Positions 58,744 through 64,000 of a stretch of DNA of 64,000 bases are shown here, piece by piece. The notes beneath the pieces are model-generated. The model ran no database searches. It was not told the DNA's origin and saw only the letters and a program-made list of their open reading frames with translations. A program made the position numbers and the translations under genes. Position 1 is the first letter of the stretch. Each line of letters starts with the position of its first letter. The stretch covers positions 20,140,336 to 20,204,335 of the forward strand of contig CM040091.1 in the NCBI GenBank assembly GCA_022496805.1, written 5' to 3'. Origin of the DNA: Pohlia nutans. Its lineage: Eukaryota; Streptophyta; Bryopsida; Bryales; Mniaceae.

Positions 58744-59280
58744 CAAATATATATCCCTCAAAAAAAATATAAAAACACCCCATCTAGAACCTATCTATAT
58801 AATACCCCAAAATACAACAACCCTCCAAAATATAAAAGTCACACTATTAACAAAATAAATAAAAAGCCTTCAAAACCTCTTAGAAAAAATAACAAAAAAT
58901 ACCTTCCCAACAAAAACAAAAATACCACCATATCAAACTATATAAATAACATCTCAAAACTTCTACTACTCCTTTGTGGAGACATCGAAACTAATCCAGG
59001 ACCAATGCCAAACTTACTTAAAACACATCCACCATCACATAAAAGTAGAAACAAAACATATTTCATGCCATGCACAATAAAACTACACCCAGAGTATCAA
59101 CATTTAGCAAAAAAAATTGCCCCTTGTTTAAAAACAACACACCCAAACCATCCAGAAGCATCTACAGATTACCCACACCTCGCAAAATTCATACATAAAA
59201 ACCAACACCATTCACCTCCGCGCATATTATACGCACTCATTACCACGATAAATCCATTACTAGAAACATGTGACCATTAA
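58744..59280 (+). pseudogene. LINE N-terminal region with 2A-like motif
   Basis: An open frame without ATG before KLLLLLCGDIETNPGPMPNL at about 58957-59010. D(V/I)ExNPGP is the 2A ribosome-skipping consensus, known near the N-terminus of several non-LTR retrotransposons. The Leu-rich run just before it is also typical. The frame closes at TAA 59278, but the following endonuclease frame is the same, with only TAA 59287 and TGA 59305 between, so the two may once have been one ORF. Confidence 0.7.
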
Positions 59281-59328
59281 TTAATATAAACACCCGATCC
59301 AGACTGAACAACAATACTCCTTGAAAAA

Positions 59329-60540
59329 ATGACACTTCTTCAAAAACCCCCCGAGAGACACATCTCAAACCCACACCCATATACTGAATTTAAAAACACC
59401 AACCAAAATCTAATTAACCCTCTTAATACCATTTATAAACAACTATATGATTTTATCAAACAAAACAATAATCCACCAAATCTGCAAACACTAACAAACA
59501 AATTTTCATTCCTACCTGAAAACTTACTAATAGAATCTCTCAAATGCAATGAACCTATAAACGAATATTCACACCCACCCCCACTACCCAACATACCATT
59601 ACCGCAAACCCAAGAGACTCAAACAACAAACCATAACACACACATCATTACATGGAACGCCTCATCCTTAAACACAGCCCTACCAAGCCTACAAAACTTA
59701 ATCTCAAACACCATAACAAACCCAACAATTATCACAATACAAGAAACCAAACTAACCGCAACAAAATCAACAAAATATATACAAAATCTATTCCCAAAAT
59801 ACAAACTAATCTTCAACAACACACACGCCTTAACAAGATGCATGCAACAAAGAATGCCGTATACCCCTGCAACAGGCGGACTCCTCACTCTAATAAATAA
59901 CAAATATGCATACCCAAGAAATATCACCAAAATACCTACTCCAGCCGAAATCTCACCATATCTACAAATTATACAAATACAAAATGCACCATTACAACCT
60001 TGGCTAATTCTACACATGTACATGCCTTCCCACTTAGAAAATATTCAATATATTACTATAATACAACAACAAATAACACAACAAATCATAGCACACCCAA
60101 ACTACACATACATATTATGTGGTGATTTTAATAGAGACATAGCCCTTATTGAAAGATAAAACGAATCCAACATAACACCTCCGCAAATAGAAGGTATAGA
60201 ATGGCGTGCATTCACACATACTCTCAATTTAGCGTACATACCAACAAATAGCACATTCACCAGACAAGGAGGTCAAAACTACACTCAAACAAGTTTAATT
60301 GATGGATACTACATCAAAACCCCCAATAATACATTGTACACTTCAACCACAAACCACAACTACAACCTAAACTCAGATCGTTCACCAGTCACCCTACAAA
60401 TACCACCAAACACACTATTAGCTCGCCCCACACAACCAAAAACAAATAAACCACCAAGGATTCTAAACCCTATCCCACAAGATAACATTGAAAAATTCAA
60501 AACACAATTTTTCGAAAAAAAACTCACTCCAAATCAATGA
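59329..60540 (+). pseudogene. LINE endonuclease (EEP/AP-endonuclease family), interrupted
   Basis: HIITWNASSLNTALPSLQNL is the first conserved block (WN), TIITIQETKL the E block, and ILCGDFNRDI the GD.N block. After an in-frame TAA (60157) come TFTRQGG...SLIDGYYI and LNSDRSPVTL. The last should be SDHxPV; the catalytic His reads Arg here. Both the stop and this change predict loss of nicking activity. Confidence 0.8.
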
Positions 60541-60668
60541 ACTCACTACAATACTGATGAACGAACAACTAACAAGCAACCAATGGCAAACATCTTGTAC
60601 AAAATTAGACCACTTAATACAACAAATATCAGAAAAAAATCCAAGAAACCTGTAGTGCTCCACCCCTA

Positions 60669-62277
60669 CAGTACCTCACAAAACTGTTCCAATGCTGTAA
60701 ATATCTTCTTTTGGTTGACTGTGGATGCTACATGGCAATTGCAAATGCCCATGTGGCATTGCAATAAGCTTCTAATCTACGTTAGGAAGCCACATGTAAA
60801 AACCAATGACATGCATGACTATCTATACGTGACAATTGTAGGGTTCAAAGCCATCTGATTCACTGGAACAGTTTTGTGAGTGCACTCTTCCAAAACTAAA
60901 TGTTTACAAAAGCTTGTCAATCTTGATGGACCTTCAACTCTTTGTTGTAGAACTTTGTTCCAGTGTGTGTATAGACCATTTTCCTACAGTTTTTTGTACT
61001 TTGTTGTTCTTGCTTCCAAGTAGAAAAGATGGTGTCTGCATTATCTTCTCAAAAAAAGTCAGACGTTCTTTCTATGTTGCAAAGAGGGTGCACTATAAGA
61101 GAAGTGTCAAGGAGTTTGCATGTGGGTGTTGGAACTGTGCAGAGGCTCCGACAAAAGTGTGTTTTCAATGTAGAATCATCACATGGAGGTAGACCAAGAA
61201 AGATGACTCCTGCAATGGAACGGTCTTGTGTATTGAATATGACTAGAGGTAAGCTTAGTACTGCAGTAGAGGCTACAAAAAATGTGCAAGAGGCATTTGG
61301 GATGCAAGTGTGTGTTGAAACAGTGAGACGTGTTTTACGTAGAGGTGGTTTACAATCACAAGTGAAGCAGAAAAAACCACGTCTTTCAGTCAAGAATATC
61401 AAAGCACGTTTAGACTTTGCAAGAGCCCATCTAGATTGGACTATAGATGATTGGAGTCGTGTCATTTTCTCTGATGAGTCTAAAATCAACTTATTCTGCT
61501 CTGATGGAATCTCTTGGTGTTGGAGTCGTGATCCACATGAGTTGTCAACACGCACTGTTACAGAGACAGTAAAACATGGTGGTGGTGGAATCATGATTTG
61601 GGGTAGTATGACCATTTATGGGCCAGGACTAGTGTACAAAGTTGAAGGCCGCCTCAATCAACATGGATATCGTCAGATTTTAGAGCAGACAATAGATGGT
61701 ACAATTAGAAAATATGGATTAGATGCTACACAAGTCATTTTTCAGCAAGATAATGCTTCCGTTCACACCACAAAAATGATGCAAGAATGGTTTTCAAGGC
61801 AAAGTTTTAGTCTTCTAACGTGGCCTGCCCAATCCCCTGATTTAAATCCAATAGAACATCTATGGGCCATCCTCAAAAGGAGATTGAATCAATATGATTC
61901 ACCTCCAAAAGGAATGATAGAATTATGGGAACGTGTAGTACAAGTCTTCTCTTCTATTACTGCACATGATTGTAGAAGACTTATAGAAAGTATGCCCAAA
62001 AGGATTGAAGCTGTAATAGCTTCAAAAGGAAGATGGACAAAGTATTAGCTAGTTTACTTAGAGCACTCACAAAACTGTACCAATGTATATACTAGTTTTT
62101 AACTTTCATTTTTCCTTCAATGATATTTGATTTAGTTAGATTTTTTTTACAAATGTGTACTAGATTGGATGTAATATATGCCTCAAACTACTACTTGAAA
62201 GTTTGGACATCCATTTATCTTACACATACTTTTGAATCTAGAAGTTCCAATCATTGGAACAGTTTTGTGAGGTACTG
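60669..62277 (+). mobile_element. Complete Tc1-type transposon inserted in the LINE
   Basis: TA|CAGTACCTCACAAAACTG at the left and CAGTTTTGTGAGGTACTG|TA at the right, with 26-bp perfect inverted ends and TA duplication, 1609 bp. A second pair of the same motif lies inside each end (about 60861-60885 and 62055-62080), in inverted orientation to the outer copy. Base composition is normal, contrasting with the G-poor LINE on both sides. Confidence 0.95.
61029..62048 (+). CDS. Tc1/mariner transposase, intact DD34E
   Basis: 339 residues, the usual Tc1 length (about 340), uninterrupted. N-terminal helix-turn-helix (REVSRSLHVGVGTVQRLRQK, residues 24-43), a GRPR linker (54-57), and a second helix-turn-helix ending VCVETVRRVLRRGG. 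Catalytic residues are D149 in FSDES, D241 in FQQDNASVHT and E276 in SPDLNPIEHLW, with 34 residues between the last two (DD34E). The Gly-rich box is KHGGGGIMIWGSM. It cuts and reinserts the element at TA sites in the nucleus. With perfect termini it could still be active. The start ATG 61029 gives full family length. Confidence 0.96.
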   Translation: MVSALSSQKKSDVLSMLQRGCTIREVSRSLHVGVGTVQRLRQKCVFNVESSHGGRPRKMTPAMERSCVLNMTRGKLSTAVEATKNVQEAFGMQVCVETVRRVLRRGGLQSQVKQKKPRLSVKNIKARLDFARAHLDWTIDDWSRVIFSDESKINLFCSDGISWCWSRDPHELSTRTVTETVKHGGGGIMIWGSMTIYGPGLVYKVEGRLNQHGYRQILEQTIDGTIRKYGLDATQVIFQQDNASVHTTKMMQEWFSRQSFSLLTWPAQSPDLNPIEHLWAILKRRLNQYDSPPKGMIELWERVVQVFSSITAHDCRRLIESMPKRIEAVIASKGRWTKY

Positions 62278-64000
62278 TACCTTCACTAATACGCCGCACA
62301 GCTCAATAAGGAGGTTTTTTGCCAAGAAAACTCCAAAAACAATGGAAAAAACACCTATCTACCTACCACTTAATCAAAAAAGAAATATACATAACAAAAA
62401 CCATATCAGACTGACAAAATCACCCAATAATAGAAGAATTAAAAAACCATAACCACATTACCATCCCACCACCCCCTAGCCCAGAATTAAATCCACAATA
62501 GTGGATTAAAACTCTAGCAGAACTAGCTAAAACGGCAAACAAACAAGCACGAAAAATTACCACTAAATACACCCAAGACTGTGTTAAAAAAGCAATCACA
62601 AAATAGAGACAACTATATGAAAAAAATCCCAAGAAAATAAATAAAAAAGTTTTCAAGAACCAAGAAACACCACCGTTAGATATCATTATGGATAGAAACG
62701 ACAACATACTAACTAGCCCAGAAGACATAGCAAATAAAATTTATATTCAACAATCAATTAGTAATAGACCTACAGTTCCAACATGTTATTACCAACCAGA
62801 ACACCCAACTAATTGCACATGTGGAGTTAAACAATATCTATGGCATGATCTAGATGGATTTATAATAGATACAAGAAGTGACCCTCAAACACCACTGCAT
62901 AAATACTTTAACCAAGAAACATACGATTTATGTTTAAAACACCTATCCATTAACAAAACACTCGGCCCAGATAAAATTCTAAACTCAATTTTAAAAAATA
63001 TGCCTGATAACTTTCATAAACTACTATTCCTATTTTTCTCCCACTGCTACAAACAGAAAAAATCCTAGCATCATGCAAAATAAGTCTAACCATTCTTTTG
63101 TACAAAAAAGGGGACCCATCACTATTACCAAACCACAGACCTATAGCACTTGCAAACACAATTTATAAATTATTCACTAGCACACTAACACTAATACTAT
63201 CATCATACGGTAAAAAATATCAAATACTACACGACAGTCAAGAAGGATTTAGAGCAGAAAGAAGTACATCCAGACAACTACAACTACTCATAGTAGTCCT
63301 GGAAGATGCTAGATTTACCAACCAAAACATATACCTTCTATACATAGACTTTAAAAATGCATTTGGCTCCCTTGACCACGCTAGACTATTATCTATAATG
63401 AAAGACCTTGGATATCCATTAGATGCAGTAACACTAATTGGAAATATTTACTCACACTCTACCACCATATTTACCGGTGAACACTTTGGCAAAACAAAAC
63501 CAATACCCATTCAAAGAGGCACCATCCAAGGAGATACACTTAGCCCATATTTATTTCTAATATTTCTTGAACCACTACTTAGATGGTTACAAAGAGGTAA
63601 AAACGGGTACACATTTGGTACATCAAAATTAACCATCAGCTCTGCAGCATACACAGATGACCTAGCAGCCATAACAAATAATCTCCAGTCATTACAAACG
63701 CAACTAAACAAACTAGATAAATTTTGTGAATGGGCTGGAATGGACTTGGGTGTATGAAAATGTGCCATCATTGGATGTCCCAACAAATCCAAACTAAATC
63801 CTGAAAATTTTAAAACCCAAATACAAAACCATAACATATCTTACTGAAATCAACCAATACCCGTTCTACATCAAAATGAACCTTATATATACTTAGGCAT
63901 TCAACTAGTACCATCTTTAAAATGGAAACTCCAAACACACATCACCATAAACAAAATAATAGACCAATGCAAACAACTAGCCAAATGCCCCGCCACAATT
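62278..64000 (+). pseudogene. LINE reverse transcriptase, interrupted and truncated
   Basis: After a linker region (stops TGA 62412, TAG 62499, TAG 62604 in the same frame) come GPDKILNSILKNMPD, then one frameshift in an A-run at about 63056-63062. Next: LLYKKGDPSLLPNHRPIALA, LLYIDFKNAFGSLDHARLL (motif A), QRGTIQGDTLSPYLF (motif B), the catalytic AYTDDLAA (motif C, about 63647-63668), TGA 63755, TGA 63845 and YIYLGIQL. It reverse-transcribes its own RNA by target-primed synthesis in active members. This copy is dead, and the window ends before the C-terminus. Confidence 0.88.

Larger units (their letters stand above)
58330..64000 (+). mobile_element. Decayed LINE (non-LTR retrotransposon), truncated by window edge
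   Basis: A sharp change in composition (A/C-rich, G very rare on the plus strand) begins near 58330. In order: an ORF with a 2A-like motif, an apurinic-type endonuclease, then a reverse transcriptase running off the right edge, which is the usual EN-RT order of LINEs. A Tc1 transposon at 60669-62277 splits it. The 5' end is approximate; no target duplication or tail is visible. Confidence 0.85.

Noticed and set aside
59619..60023. 134-codon minus-strand ORF
   Set aside because: Antisense of the LINE endonuclease; the G-poor sense strand leaves few stops on the other strand.
61049..61615. 188-codon minus-strand ORF
   Set aside because: Lies antisense within the intact Tc1 transposase.

Overview
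This is a nuclear window from a plant-lineage (streptophyte) genome. The best single clue is an intact Dof zinc-finger transcription factor, a family restricted to the green lineage. A Stowaway-type MITE with the plant-typical CTCCCTCCGT terminus and long AT-rich introns agree with this. DD34E Tc1 and piggyBac transposons are unusual for seed plants, so I infer, without proof, a non-seed plant or streptophyte alga. The host coding sequence is GC-rich islands in an AT-rich sea of transposon debris.

Layout. 1-2.1 kb holds a GC-rich island with one small unrecognised ORF. 3-10.9 kb is repeat debris with a dead piggyBac transposase (about 6.2-8.5 kb). 10.9-17.0 kb is bounded by ~850-bp inverted repeats, encloses a ~1-kb palindrome, and carries a ruined CACTA (Tnp2) transposase. 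17.3-22 kb has TTAA-flanked MITEs, a probable second piggyBac relic on the minus strand and a degenerate CCCTAA-like array. 22.5-45.4 kb is one long gene on the plus strand: I can assemble 12 exons (2316 nt, phases consistent at every junction) of a TTC39/IML2-family TPR protein, with introns packed with MITEs. It carries two apparent lesions, a missing GT donor after exon 3 and an in-frame TGA in exon 4. 45.99-47.13 kb is the Dof gene on the minus strand, convergent with the TTC39-like gene and preceded by a tandem repeat in its leader or promoter. 47.9-49.3 kb is a 1.3-kb terminal-inverted-repeat element. 49.3-58.3 kb is repeat debris without recognisable genes. 58.3-64.0 kb is a G-depleted, decayed LINE (2A-like motif, endonuclease, reverse transcriptase) running off the window edge, interrupted by a complete Tc1 transposon with an intact 339-residue transposase.

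How it fits together. Three non-autonomous DNA transposon classes (TTAA-flanked, CACTA-ended, TA-flanked Stowaway) each have a matching transposase relic or intact gene here: piggyBac, Tnp2 and Tc1/mariner. At least 14 TTAA-flanked elements can be delimited, some abutting and sharing a single TTAA, and one cluster has a matching unoccupied site elsewhere in the window. One Stowaway MITE shares its internal core with TTAA-flanked MITEs, which suggests exchange of termini between superfamilies.

All calls rest on reading the sequence and on family knowledge. No database search was run. Exon boundaries are predicted from splice consensus, phase and family resemblance.
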